Shown piece after piece: positions 43,400-54,903 of a stretch of DNA of 64,000 bases; the first letter of the stretch is position 1; every line of letters begins with the position of its first letter. The notes under the pieces are model-generated. The model saw only the letters and a program-made list of their open reading frames with translations. It made no database searches and was not told the origin of the DNA. The position numbers were made by a program, and so were the translations under genes. The stretch covers positions 17,381,631-17,445,630 of the forward strand of contig NC_134569.1 of assembly GCF_050947875.1 (NCBI RefSeq), given 5' to 3'. This stretch comes from Dermacentor variabilis. Its lineage: Eukaryota > Arthropoda > Arachnida > Ixodida > Ixodidae.

Positions 43400-46100
43400 C
43401 CGCCGCTGTACTTAGGTGAATACCTTGTTTTTCGTGGTCCTGAAATAAATAGCGCGTCGCTGCGATGGTGACTTCAATCGAGTGCGGCAATTGCTGCGCA
43501 TTACGAGCGATTTAATTGCACAATACGTACTGCATTATCGGTGCAGATAGAGAAAACTTATCCTGTGAACCTTACTTCCGTCAGACAGTCGGTTAGATGT
43601 TTCGCTCTTATCCAGTGCACATTTCTTCATATCCACTAGCGATCTGCTTCAGATACCGACGAAGTGTCTATTGACCGTGCAGATGTTCTTTTTTTTTTTA
43701 TTCACACAACTGGCGATGGGCAGCAGCGTTACGGCCGTGAGTTTTCCTTTTGAGCAAACCTTTTGAAATTGATCGCTGTTTTCGCTCATGTTCGCGAGAT
43801 AGCAAATTTAAGTGTTACACGGCCACTGCTGTATTTTTCGATTCCATATGACCTAGATTTAAGCTGCCTCAGGTTGTATTAACGCGCGCAGAGGCTTTTA
43901 GAAAAATAGTTTTCACCTGAGAAATCAATGCAGTGTGCCAGTTCTTTTGGAATGGTGCTATTTGTGAAATTGATCAGATTTCCCTAGTCATGCTCAACTA
44001 TACTTACTGGTCAGATGCTTGAACTTCCGAAGAAGTATTTGTAAAGTTTCCCTTCCAACTCAGCATTGTAACCGACGCTTCTCGGAAGTATGAGTGGTAT
44101 TTGCCCCTGCAACACTGCCATGAGTTCAAGTTCAAATTCTGCCCACCGACTGTCTGTCCATGTGCCACTAGAAAGCAAAGAACTCATTTCTCAATTGTCG
44201 CAACATTTCTTTTTCATTCCATGTTTAAGAAATTTGTTTACTTCTTTTCCTGCAGTCATTGTGGACTTGCATACATTGAAGTTTTGGATAGTTTGGCAAA
44301 AGCATTGCATAGTGGGCCTGTAGGGGTTTTTTTTTTTTTTGTATTTAGCGCATTGCCCTTCTGACTGGACAAATTAAGTAACTGCATTACAAATATTTCA
44401 CTTCCTTGGAATGTCTGTTCCATATGCCTCATAACAGTACACGGTTGAATTTGGCACATGCACCTTCATATGACCAAGTGTAGGTTTGTATTGCAATGGA
44501 AATAAGAACATGAGTGCTTCAATTGTCATCATCACATTGCTGATGCCTTCAATGTGTGAAAATGGCTTGTAACAATATTGCTGTGTTTCACGTGAGGATA
44601 TTGAATAGAATAACTTTCTTCTTTTATGCTGAAGGTATTCACCCCTTTTGCCTGTTGGGCTTCAAATCTTGTAGAAAATGGTGTGAGCAGCCTGGGGTGT
44701 GCCTGAAGAGCAATGCTAGTTTGTGCATAATCATATTGTTGCTGCTAGGAAGATGACATCTTAGGCACATTTTTTTCATACAATTAACACAAATGTTTCC
44801 ATCTTTCCCCTTGTGGCTCAATCGTAGTAGACCTTTTCGTTTTTCAGTTAGTTTGTTGTTTATTTTTGTTACATATCAGTATTATGTACTATCAAGTTAG
44901 TGGGAATATAAAGCTATTTGATGCTGTATCCATGGGGAATCCTAGCCGATCCCTCGTCATGGGTATGTGCCATATATCACAGGCAACAGTCATTCTAGTC
45001 TCTCTTCTTGTGGTAAAAGTATCCCAAAGCCTATTTTGTATGCTTGCAGATGAGTTGAGATTTACACATCAATGCCAGCTCACAGAGCATCTTATGCGGC
45101 AGTCAGCCAGCCACCTCCGCAGATGGAGAATTCTGCAGTTTCCGAACATACTGTTTCTGTTGTCCTTGGCAGAGATGTTGATTGTACACAGAGGGAATAT
45201 ATTGTAGGACAATAAAAATAACTTGTCATGACAAGGGCAATATATGGTAGAAATTATAGTATGACCAGCATTAGCGCAAGCCCTGCGGTATCTAAAAAAT
45301 GAGTAAAGTGCTGGTTTTCATATGCTATGGCTGCTGTGTGCATTAAGCTCACAACTCCCTTCTTGGCAACATCACCCAGGAATGCCTACTCCAAACACTC
45401 TGTCACATGCACTTTGACAGCATCTGCTTTGATCTACCTAATTGCATATCAGTAAAGATGGGTCTAGTTCACTAAAGACTGACAATGCTGCATTCGAATG
45501 GAACCAAACTGTTCTCGAAAAGTTCTTGAAACCAGTCAAGCAGGTTTTTGAGAACTTTTGATCTGGCAAAATGACAAAATGAAAGTTATTTGAAATAAGT
45601 GATGCAATGCTGATGAGGTTTGGGCATGCATTTCAAGGTGCCTTCATTATCTCTAATCATAGTGAACCTGCCAAATTGGCAAGGATCTTGAATGAATTCT
45701 TCACCAAGCCCAACTATTTTGTTGCTGCCCTATATTGTCTCTATAAGAGTGCACAACAAAAATCTTGTGGCTTCCTGTTATCATAGCACCCTATAATTTC
45801 CTTAGATGTAGGGCCATTTGATATTCACCAATAAATACTTCCACAGGATTTAGATGATGCCTTTAAAGATGTGTCCCTCATGCTTACATGTAAAGGAGCA
45901 CTGACATTAAACTCTTGGACTGAATTTTTTTATATTAATCTGGTTCCAAATGGCAGCTTTTATGACCACACCATGCCACTGAAAGCTGCGTGTGCTTTGA
46001 GCGATTCTTAATGTGTGCTAAGACTTGCTTCACTAAATAAATTTTCTTATGACTCTTCTCAAACATCTAAATTAAAATTAATTTAATTCTAGTGTTCTAT
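43400..46100. other. AT-rich stretch, possible intron of an unassigned gene
   Basis: After the GC-rich module, composition shifts to AT-rich. A good acceptor (CTTCTTTTCCTGCAG, ending 44255) precedes a short open stretch reading HCGLAYIEVLDSLAKALHSG. Another open stretch ends at 45215 with AATAAA overlapping the stop. Neither resembles a family I know. Confidence 0.25.
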
Positions 46101-46104
46101 AAGT

Positions 46105-46215
46105 CACAACCACGATACGACTACGAGGCATGCCATAGTTGCAGACTCTGGCTCAACTTTAATCACCTGAGGTTTTTAACATGCACCCACTCCACAGTGT
46201 GCACCAAGACAGAAA
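46105..46215 (-). mobile_element. Degenerate SINE fragment
   Basis: ACCACGATACGACTACGAGG, then CATGCCATAGTTGCAGACTC and CACCTGAGGTTTTTAACATG, match the body of the SINE at 24806-25085 in the same order, with many substitutions. The tRNA-like head is missing. Confidence 0.55.
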
Positions 46216-47700
46216 GACCAATGTTGTGCTGCATAGTGGTCCTAACATGCTCAGTTTTCAATTACCTAATTTTCAATGGCATGGCTTACTCATGAACAAC
46301 TGCAGCATGAATCATTTGTTTGTGACCTACCATGCAATGTTGTCACCAGATTATGGGGCCACACTGCCTTTGGCACATGTTTAAATGTTGGCGTTAAGGA
46401 TATATTTGTTGCGCATAAAAGGAACTTGAAGTTTTGTAGTGTAGTTAACTGAATGACAGCTACACACGCATAAGAAAAAATTGTGCCAGGACTACTTAAA
46501 CTCTGCAGTGTTTGAGTTTGATCAATTCTTGTGATTTTGAACATTTCGGATGACTGCAGGTCATTCATTACAGCTATACCAGCTTTTGTACTTTTAGACA
46601 TGCTGTTTGCTCCGGTTTTATACAGTGATCATAGATAGCCACACCACACCATGTTGGTAGAAGAATTCAGAATGTTAGTAAGATGGGGTTGCTCCATGTT
46701 GAGGTGCACCAGCATGTCATAGTAAATAGAAGCCAGAAGCAGCAGCATTTTAAGGTATTGTGCCACACCATGTAACGTCAAATTATTGTGCCCCCCTCCA
46801 CTCTCGCTGGCAAAACCTGCTGGTGAAGCATTGTGAGCAAGCTTTCGAGGTACGCTGCGCTCTCTCCAAAACAGCGTCCGAGGCGGCCATCTATTTTGCC
46901 TACAGGACGAAAAGTCCCTGGCCAGGAGTGCATCGAACATATGGAAATAGCTGTCAGTTGTGCTGCTGAACTTCTAGAGATTTATAGTTTTGACCTCAGG
47001 TTGCAGAACACAGCAATGCTATAGCAAGCAGTGTGGTGAAAGCTGTTTCACGGCTCTACCACGGCATAGCCAGCACTGCATGCATATACTATACACATGC
47101 ACGAGGTTTTAGCAGCAATACTTAACAGTAAATTGTATTTGTACAACTTCACTCTGTCTTTAACACTGCCAGGCTTTAAAATAAATGAGAAGAGGTCACT
47201 GTCTTTCATTTGATGTGTTTATACAGAAAAAGTGTGTGCATGGAAGGGGTTAAGGCTCCTTTGTCAAGCCAAAATGCTTCCTGGCATGATAAAGTGAAGC
47301 CTTGTGCATTTCAGTCTGCAGTTGCTCACTGCACTTTCAAAAGCACAATCAGCACAGAGAGCACAGGAAAACACACAAGCAATGGTTCAGCAATTTATTT
47401 GAAACAAATGCAACTTTGTTTTACAGAAAGACCACATTCCAAAAAAGCAACCACATGCTATGCAGACAATACAGCCAACTTATGTTAATTGTACAGATGT
47501 TAACATGCCCTGCCTTTATATGTGGAAATGTTTCAAGTCTCAAAGTGTGCCCCTACTTTGTAGCTTGTCCTTGGAACAATGGATGATTCAAACAAATGCT
47601 AAATTTAGCACCATTGCCACACTGATAGAAGAAAACTACATATTAAAATCTTGGAGAACACTTGGAGTACTTCTTGGAGAACACTTCTTGGAGAACAGAA
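46216..47700. other. Intergenic or intronic, no gene recognised
   Basis: Only short chance frames; no splice-linked coding pattern. Confidence 0.3.
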
Positions 47701-47711
47701 AAGGGTGTATA

Positions 47712-48290
47712 GTAAACTTCCAATAATCTGACTCCGGTTAATTTAATTTTTTCAGTTAATTCGAACCTGGCCGACGCCCATGCATTTCTATGGGATTAAA
47801 CATTCATCATTTCAATCCTAAAACTGGCATTCGCCGGATAATGCGAACTTGACCAGACCCCAATAACGACCCCTTTTAGTGGCAGCGTATGTCTCAGTAG
47901 AGCTTAGGGGACAGTGAATGCGTTAAACAAATGCCATCTCCTCTCTGAAATGCCTATTTTTGACCCACCCGAGAAAGATTTTCAAGCAGTAACAGTAGCT
48001 GACAATGTCCGATTGTGGTACTTATCTGATTCTAACGAACACTTTTTGTTTTCGAAGGACATTGAGACGAAAATTGCCTAGCTGTGCAATCGATTGCGAA
48101 ACTAAAACCGTGGTTGTAGCATTCATATGCTTTACCACATATCATGGCTGTAATACGGCGAAGCTGGCTTTAGAAAATCAGCTGCCATTCTAAAAAATCA
48201 GGTACGCATAGGTATCTACTTTGGTTTGGAGTTAAGTCATTTCTACTTTAGTTTTATACTGTGGACAAATATAAATTTGATGCACGTTCG
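47712..48290. repeat. Decayed DNA-transposon-like repeat (TTAATTCGAACC motifs)
   Basis: AATAATCTGACTCCGGTTAA, TCAGTTAATTCGAACCTGGC and CGGATAATGCGAACTTGACC are variants of one motif repeated within 120 bp. The sequence to 48190 (TTCGAAGGACATTGAGACGA) looks like interior sequence of the same element. No intact frame. Confidence 0.35.
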
Positions 48291-48469
48291 TCTCAGAGGC
48301 GTGTTACTCAAGCACATGTTGCCAAATGAATCAACGGTGCTTCAGCAGGTTTTTGCATCTTAATTCGACCCGTCAGTCTCGTGAGGGTAGATTATTGCGT
48401 GATAAATTGCGTGATGGAGCACCAAGAAAGTTACCTTGCTCAGGTAGTGAAAAAGCATGGAAAAAGTGC

Positions 48470-48600
48470 TTCACACAACATCCACCGATTTTCTGTTGCA
48501 GATGCAAAAGCTGCCTCCCTTGTCTGGAACAGAATAAATTCCTTTCGAAGGCAAAATAAAAAACAGAAAGAGAAGTCATCAAGGCATTCCACATCCATCT
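48470..48600 (+). mobile_element. Penelope-like element fragment, GIY-YIG region
   Basis: The plus strand reads CCRCKSCLPCLEQNKFLSKA, then K-stop and KTEREVIKAFHI. This is the cysteine cluster and T-R/E-x-x-x-E-A-F-x-I end of a Penelope-type GIY-YIG endonuclease. The same segment, about 90% alike, is at 52905-53020. Confidence 0.6.
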
Positions 48601-48892
48601 TATTCAGTCTTTACAGTGTTGCTACATCATCATTTGCTTAGCCTCCTATGCCGAAAAAAATTGTCGAAAATAAAATGACCTGATTCCCATGTTTTTCAAC
48701 ATCCAAGCAGTGTTTACTGTCAATTATTACTGCTTTCTGTAACCTCACTTCTAAATACTGTATGTTAACCTGTATGTTAACACTGAGCTATACGATAAGC
48801 TTAGTGAAAGTTAAAAAAGAATACTGGATGTTCATTTCTGTTTTTTTAGACATAAGAAAGGGTGCTTAAAAGCGAGCCACATTTGCAAAATG

Positions 48893-49935
48893 CTTGAATA
48901 AACAGCAACTACCCCGGTCATGCGCTAATTGTGGCCATGCTGTCCCTGCAAACTTCTTAATCTCATCCGCCCATTTAACTTTCTGCCGCCCCCTGCTACG
49001 CTTCCCCTCTCTTGGAATCCAGTCCATAACCCTTAATGACCATCGGTTATCTTCCCTCCTCATTACATGCCCTGCCCATGCCCATTTTTCTTGATTTCAA
49101 GTAAGATATCATTAACTCGCGTTTGTTCCCTCACCCAATCTGCTCTCATCTTATCCCCTTAACGTTACACCCATCATTCTTCTTTCCATAGCTCGATGTG
49201 TCGTCCTCAGTTTAAGTAGAACCCTTCTTGTAAGCCTCCAGGTTTCTGCCGCGTAGGTGAGTACTGGTAAGACACACCAGTTATACACTTTTCTCTTCAG
49301 GGATAATGGCAACCTGCTGTTCATGATCTGAGAATGCCTGCCAAACGCACCCCAGCCCATTCTTATCCTTCTGATTATTTCGGTCTCATGATCCGGACTC
49401 GCGGTCACTGCCTGCCCTAAGTAGATGCATTCTCTTACCACTTCCAGTGCCTCGCTACCTATCGTAAACTGCTGTTCTCTTCCGAGACTGTTAAAAATTA
49501 CTTCAGTTTTCTGCAGATTAATTTTCAGACCTACCATTCTGCTTTGCCTCTCTGGGTCAGTGAGCATGCATTGCAATTGGTCCCCTGAGTTACTAAGCAA
49601 GGCAATATCATCAGCGAATCGCAAGTAACTAAGGTATTCTCCATTAACTCTTATCCCCAATTCTTCCCAATCCAGGTCTCTGAATACCTCCTGTAAACAG
49701 GCTGTGAACAGCATTGGAGAGATCGTGTCTCCCTGTCTGACGCCTTTCTTTATTGGGATTTTGTTGCTTTCTTTATGAACGACTACGGTGGCTGTGGAGC
49801 CGCTGTAGATATCTTTCAGTATTTTTACATACAGCTCATCTACACCCGGATTCCATAATGCCTGTATGACTGCTGAGGTTTTGACTGAATCAAACACTTT
49901 CTTGTAATCAATGAAAGCTATGTATAAGGGGTGGT
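48893..49935 (-). pseudogene. RTE LINE reverse transcriptase, C-terminal two thirds
   Basis: The main frame 49897-49151 keeps FDSV (first catalytic Asp), GVRQGDTISPMLF, FADD (catalytic pair), GLKINLQKTEV and YLGQAVTASPDHETE (thumb). A frame change near 49150 leads to MRREDNRWSLRVMDW. The residues are catalytic-competent, but the amino-terminal fingers are deleted. Confidence 0.75.
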
Positions 49936-50174
49936 ATTAAAATTAGATCTTTCATCTCCTGCGATACCTTACTGGTATCCTGTCTAACGAAGTTACAACC
50001 AACTTCTATTGCACACTCCTTAATGATGCCCATAAGATTTTCGTTCATTGCTTCAACACTAAGGTTCTCTTCCCGAGTTAAAGCCCTATACCTCTTCTGT
50101 AGCTTGATCCGAAATTCCTCTATTTTCCCTCTTACCGCTAACTCATTGATCAGCTTCTTATGTACCAGTTTTTC

Positions 50175-50909
50175 CTATTCCCTCCTCAAGTCTAGGCTAA
50201 TTCGAGATCTTACCATCCTATGGTCACTGCAGCGCACCTTGCCGAGCACGTACACATCTTGTATGATGCCAGGGTTAGCACAGGGTATGAGGTCTATTTC
50301 ATTTTTAGTCTCGCCATTAGGGCTCCTCCACGTCCACTTTCGGTTATCCCGCTTGCTGAAGAAGGTATTCATTGTCCGCAAATTATTCCGTTCTGCAAAC
50401 TCTACTAATCACTCTCCCCTACTATTCCTAGAACCTTTGCCATATTCCCCCACTGACTTTTCTCCAGCCTGCTTCTTGCCTACCCTGGCATTGAAGTCTC
50501 CCATCAGTATAGTGTATTTTGTTTTGACTTTACCTATCGCCAATTCAAAGTCTTCATAGAAGCTTTCGACTTCCTGGTTATCATGACTAGATGTAGGGGC
50601 GTAGACCTGTATGACCTTCAATTTGTACCTCTTATTAAGTTTCACAGCAAGGTCTGCCACCCTCTCGTCAATGCTACACAATTCCTGTATGTTACCAGCT
50701 ATATCCTTATTAAACAGGAATCCGACTCCTAGTTCTCGTCTCTCCACTAAGCCCTGGTGGCACAGCATGTGCCCGCTTTTTAGCACTGTATATGCTTCAT
50801 TTGTCCTCCCAACCTCACTGAGCTCTATTATATCCCATTTAATGCCCACTAATTCCTCCAATAGCACTGTTAGACTCTCCTCACTAGAAAACGTTCTAGT
50901 GTTAAACAT
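50175..50909 (-). pseudogene. RTE LINE apurinic-type endonuclease
   Basis: The minus frame starts MFNTRTFSSEESLTVLLEEL. It holds WDIIELSEVGR (E of the E-T/V-G block), YAPTSSHDNQEVESFYEDFE, ILMGDFNARVGK (GDFN), and, after a frame break near 50400, WTWRSPNGETKNEIDLI and RCSDHRMVRSRI (SDHR). All blocks for a metal-dependent nuclease are present, but two frames are needed. Confidence 0.75.
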
Positions 50910-51201
50910 TGCCAGGTTCAGATTCCAATGGCGGCCTGTCCAGATTCAGAGATTCTTAGCACGCTCTGCTGCATCACAGGTCTGACCGCTGCAACGGTCA
51001 GTTGCTTTGTAGCTGCTGGGGACTGAGGGCCGGGGTTTGATTGTTCTATTCATATAGAAGGTTGTGGCCAAGTACTGCACCAAGGTGGCCAATCCTGCTC
51101 TGGTGAAGGAGTGCATTACCGGTTCTGGTCACCGGGGTCAGGCCACCAGGCCTGTTTATACAGCTGTATCAACATGTGGATTTTTTTATCCAGTGGAAAA
51201 T

Positions 51202-51271
51202 TGCGTGGCACCGGGATTTGAACCACAGTCCTTTTGCACATGAGACAGATGCTCTACCTCTACGCTATCGC
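51202..51271 (-). other. tRNA-like leader of the RTE LINE
   Basis: On the minus strand, TGCGATAGCGTAGAGGTAG carries an A-box (TAGCGTAGAGG). CTGTGGTTCAAATCCCGG carries a B-box (GGTTCAAATCC, matching GGTTCRANTCC). The ends pair as TGCG with CGCA. Length, about 70 bp, fits a tRNA. It lies at the far 5' end of the LINE. I read it as a tRNA-derived internal promoter rather than a working tRNA gene, as the acceptor stem is poor. Confidence 0.6.
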
Positions 51272-51616
51272 ATCGGGGCGCAAGTAGTAAGTAATTATAC
51301 AGAAAGCGTTTTATTTACTGTAATTGGAGGATTGGAGTAGATTAGTTCGACCACTCAAGGAGTGGGAATGGTTCAACTGTCAGAACTCTGACAGAAGGAC
51401 AGGAGTCACATAAGCCACAACTCTGAAGGAATAAAGTGGGAATAGAATGGAGCGCCCCCACTCTGCAATTCTGAATCATGCCGATACATCCTGTTCTTGG
51501 GCAATGCCAGCGCAGCTCTAGAACCACAAGGACGACTGCACTACCAGGGCGAAACACATCGAAGGCCTGTCAGCTGCTGCATGAGCACGTGCTGCCAACG
51601 AGCAATCCTGCACAAC

Positions 51617-51619
<3 letters not shown>

Positions 51620-51692
<73 letters not shown>

Positions 51693-51712
51693 ACATACAC
51701 ACACACACACAC
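51620..51712. repeat. (AT)n then (CA)n microsatellite
   Basis: About 35 AT units (51620-51689), then CACACA to 51712. Confidence 0.93.
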
Positions 51713-51719
51713 GCAGTGC

Positions 51720-52635
51720 ACAGACTGGTACCCTAGGTAGGGGCTAGGACTCGCACGAACTATAGTGTTCTCCACAAATGTGACGAGTACCAGGCCACCG
51801 AACTCCTTGCCCTGTGCACGTTGCTGCCTATTTTCATGAGCCTAGATCCTGATGCAACCACTGATGCCACGCTGCTATCTTCAAAGGCCACCACTAGGTG
51901 AAGCGCCAGGGACCGCCCAGGCCAGGGGACATCGGCTTGGTCCGATACACAAACGACAGTAAACTTTGAATTGACAGGACTACGAATTGTATTAGTAAAT
52001 TCTTAACTAACCGGTACTAATTTGTAACTACTAATTAACTTTCTTCTCCGCGTTCGCTAGTAAGATCTGGTGTGCCACAAAGCTCTGTATTGGGACCAAT
52101 TTTATTCCACTACAAACATGGCTCCACACAATAGTTTTGTTTGAAAACATATGTGAGTGCATATGCTTGTATTGGACAGCGAGAATAATTAAGAGTCAGT
52201 AAGCAATGTCAAATAGTACATGCAATCTGGCGTACAAAACAAAAGGAACCGGTCACTATTTAGTAATAGTTTTCCTTTGTTTGAAACAACTTCACCCTTG
52301 AAAAGTTCCTCATTCTACAAAGGTTTATATAGTGAAATATAGAAATATTTGGATGTATTTGAGTTATCACCTGGCCCAAGGAACTTCTAGTGGCAGCCTC
52401 TCTCGATCTCGCAATTCCTGGCACTGCCCAATATACAGCATGCCTGACTGCTGCAGTGGTCAAGTGCTCTGCAGCTGTAGGAAACCGAGGGATAAGGGTT
52501 GATTGCACGATTTATGGCATTTCCAAATTTTTAACTTAGTACCATCTCTATACTACGTCGACACTATATGCCACTAGACCATTGCTGTGCTGCAGTCATC
52601 ATAATATTAATTCGTATACACAAGCTATACAACTG
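51720..52635. other. Intergenic, no gene recognised
   Basis: No coding pattern. TTCGCTAGTAAGATCTGGTG near 52058, then CCACAAAGCTCTGTATTGGG, may be a tiny LINE trace (S-G-V-P-Q-x-S-V-L-G block), too short to call. Confidence 0.3.
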
Positions 52636-52640
52636 TTTAG

Positions 52641-53308
52641 GCAAAATTTTAAACTGCGCGAGGAAGACAGGACGTGAACTGAAACATAGACGGACACAAA
52701 GGACAGGCTTCCAACTGGTTTTATTTTGTGAAAGCAAAGAATATATAAGGTACTTCAATATAGCAAAACAAGGAGCAATTGCAAATAATTTGTGCACGAG
52801 GTATTGACTAAAAATATCAAGGCCATGTATGCCTTAAGAGTGCAGGAGAGTCTTAATGTGCCCATCTAAGACTAATTCTTTCCTTGAGAATCTCCTCTTG
52901 CAGTGCAGGAGCTGCGACAGCAAAAGCTGCCTGCCTTATGAGGAACAGAATAAATTCCTTTCGAAGGCAAACTCAAGAACAGAAAGAGAAGTCATCAAGG
53001 CATTCCACATCGCTAAAAGGTGTGACAACTAAGTTAGCTCACCTTCTTGATCCCTATCAAGGAAAGAAATAGAATTCTTAGATGGGCACATTGGGACTCT
53101 ACTGCGCTCTTAATGCACAGGTGGCCTTGCTATTTTTTGTCACTGCCTCGTGCACAATTTCTTTGCGAATGTTCTTTGTTTTGCCATTTTGAAGAACCTT
53201 ATAAACTCTTTGCCTTCACCAAACAAAGCCAGTCGGAAGTCTACACTTTGTGCGTGCATCTATGTTTTTGTTCATGTCCTGCCTTCCTCGCAGAGTTTAA
53301 AATTTTGC
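52641..53308 (+). mobile_element. Penelope-like element end with 250-bp inverted arms
   Basis: The left arm 52641-52887 is repeated in inverse at 53057-53308, about 80% alike. Shared blocks include TCAAGGAAAG, CTTAGATGGGCACATT, CTCGTGCACAA and AGTTTAAAATTTTGC. Between the arms the plus strand encodes CDSKSCLPYEEQNKFLSKAN, then SRTEREVIKAFHIAKRCDN and, after two stops, SLSRKEIEFL, which is the C-terminal GIY-YIG endonuclease of Penelope-like elements. Family knowledge: these elements often carry terminal repeats (pLTRs) in direct or inverted order. The reverse transcriptase is absent. Confidence 0.68.
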
Positions 53309-53309
53309 T

Positions 53310-54335
53310 GAAGCTACGAGCTGACTAGCCCAAAACATGCCTTACTTCAGTGTACAGCTGGGCTTGTTGATAAAGCTACACAATGCAGCTCAAGTGTGTG
53401 TCTGCTCTTCTGTGTTCTCATGATGTGGCTCAGCCTTGAGTGCATGTGTAGTTTCAATACTGCCTACTATATTTTAACGACTAACATAATTTCTATCTTC
53501 AACATCCAGCCAGACAGAGTACCTCATACTACATTCTGAACATTGCTGCAGTGTAGCAGGATTTCTGTCTAATGCATTGGCCTTTACCACCAAATGCCTG
53601 AGAAATTAAAAAAAGTTATGTAGATTACAAGCACAGTGGGGATTCATGTTACAGGAGGCATACTGCAGGTAAATGGCTACATAGTGTTAGTTCGGGTTCT
53701 TCCAAACATTGCAGTGTTGACCAATGTGTTTGTGTATAGTGAGTGATTGCATATATGACACAAGCTTTGTGAGGAGAGTATGAATGCAAAGGCATGGTTT
53801 CTTTGCCTCTTTCCTAACACTTTGTGGCGGCTGCTGTTTTGACGAGTGGAAAACTTGGCTTATGCAGTATGCGCAAATGGGTTTGAGACTTTTAAGACCG
53901 ATTTCCTTGAGGCAAAGTTTAGCATGAAGCCAGTTTTGTCACAAGGAAGTTATTCCTACTCACACATGCCTGTTTTGTTTTTTGTTCTTTTTCCCTTTAG
54001 TTTCAGGTCCACCTAAATTATTGCCGTCATGAAAGCCGTCACATATAATATGGTAGCATCAATCTTTGTATTAATCATTCGAGTATTGAAATCTAAAAGT
54101 TTGCAGCAGTGTAAAAGGACAGGAGGACAAGAGGAGAGAGGAGAAGAGAGGTTGCAGTGTAACAGAAATAGGCAAGCACTAATTGAGCGACAAGACCACT
54201 GGACACAGGAAAAGCAGATTTAGCTGAAACACAGCAGCCTGTAAGGAAGAGACGGAACATAATTCTTTGTGAAGCTTAGTCTGCATTACAGTTTTATATA
54301 CCATCGGAGATCATGAACATGCCAGAGGCAAAGCA
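53310..54335. other. Intergenic, no gene recognised
   Basis: AT-rich, with a purine tract (GGAGGACAAGAGGAGAGAGG) near 54122. Nothing further seen. Confidence 0.3.
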
Positions 54336-54338
54336 TAC

Positions 54339-54387
54339 TGTTACGGGGATGTTGGGAGTATAGAAAGACTGTATTTACAATATATAT
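54339..54387 (+). mobile_element. Possible second LTR start, truncated
   Basis: TGTTACGGGGATGTTGGGAG resembles the TGTTACGG start of the adjacent Gypsy LTR read on its own sense strand. It is cut after 49 bp where the full LTR begins. This could be a remnant solo LTR into which the Gypsy element inserted. Confidence 0.3.
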
Positions 54388-54901
54388 TGTCACGTGGTAG
54401 TGACTGTTGAGAAGGCAGCAAAACTACGATTAACGAAACGAGCGTTTTATTGGGCGAACTTGTGCCCTCAAAAGAGGCTACACTCAAAGAAGGATGGTAG
54501 CGGCGAACATGATCGGCAGTCATCGAAAATGAGCGGGTCAAGCGTGTCGGCTTTTATACATCTGTCGTCGAATGTTCCAAAGCAATCGCTGGAACCCGCG
54601 TGCCTTCCACAAAGTTGCACATTATCCGCGTCGCGCACACATGCAATCAGATAACACAAGTTGCGGTGAAAGACAGTGGACGGGACAATCGATAACATTC
54701 CAGAAACTTCTTTTACATGCAGGAGCGTCCTGTGCGATAACATTTGTTAGGCAGCGAGAAGTGGTCGCCCGATAAAGATAAAGAAGTACACGTGTCAATA
54801 TACAAGATGAGGCAGAGTAGTTAAGATGGCTGACCACCAACAGCACACAGCAGCCAGCGTGCTGCGGTCTTCTTCCTCTCTTTTTTCATCCTTCCGTAAC
54901 A
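54388..54901 (-). repeat. Gypsy 3' long terminal repeat, 514 bp
   Basis: The minus strand begins TGTTACGGAAGG and ends CCACGTGACA, the TG...CA boundary of LTRs. AATAAA (plus-strand TTTATT near 54446) is present in the sense direction. The polypurine tract (CACCCGGGGG) lies just inside at about 54904-54915. Confidence 0.75.
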
Positions 54902-54903
54902 GG

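Larger units (their letters stand above)
48893..51277 (-). mobile_element. RTE-type LINE, 5' end present, interior and 3' end deleted
   Basis: Minus-strand order: tRNA-like leader (51271-51202), 5' untranslated sequence, endonuclease (50909-50175), linker to about 49950, a deletion junction, then reverse transcriptase from KVFDSVKTSAVIQALW (49900) through LRFADDIALLSN to the C-terminal region (MRREDNRWSLRV near 49060). It stops at about 48893 within the sequence that, in the copy at 38262-38832, continues to a (GAT)n tail. About 200 residues of the reverse transcriptase front are missing. Flanking sequence on the left is unrelated to the family tail. Confidence 0.8.

Noticed and set aside
52050..52110. 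Reverse transcriptase block S-G-V-P-Q-x-S-V-L-G as a separate LINE
   Set aside because: Only about 40 bp match, with no neighbouring domain.
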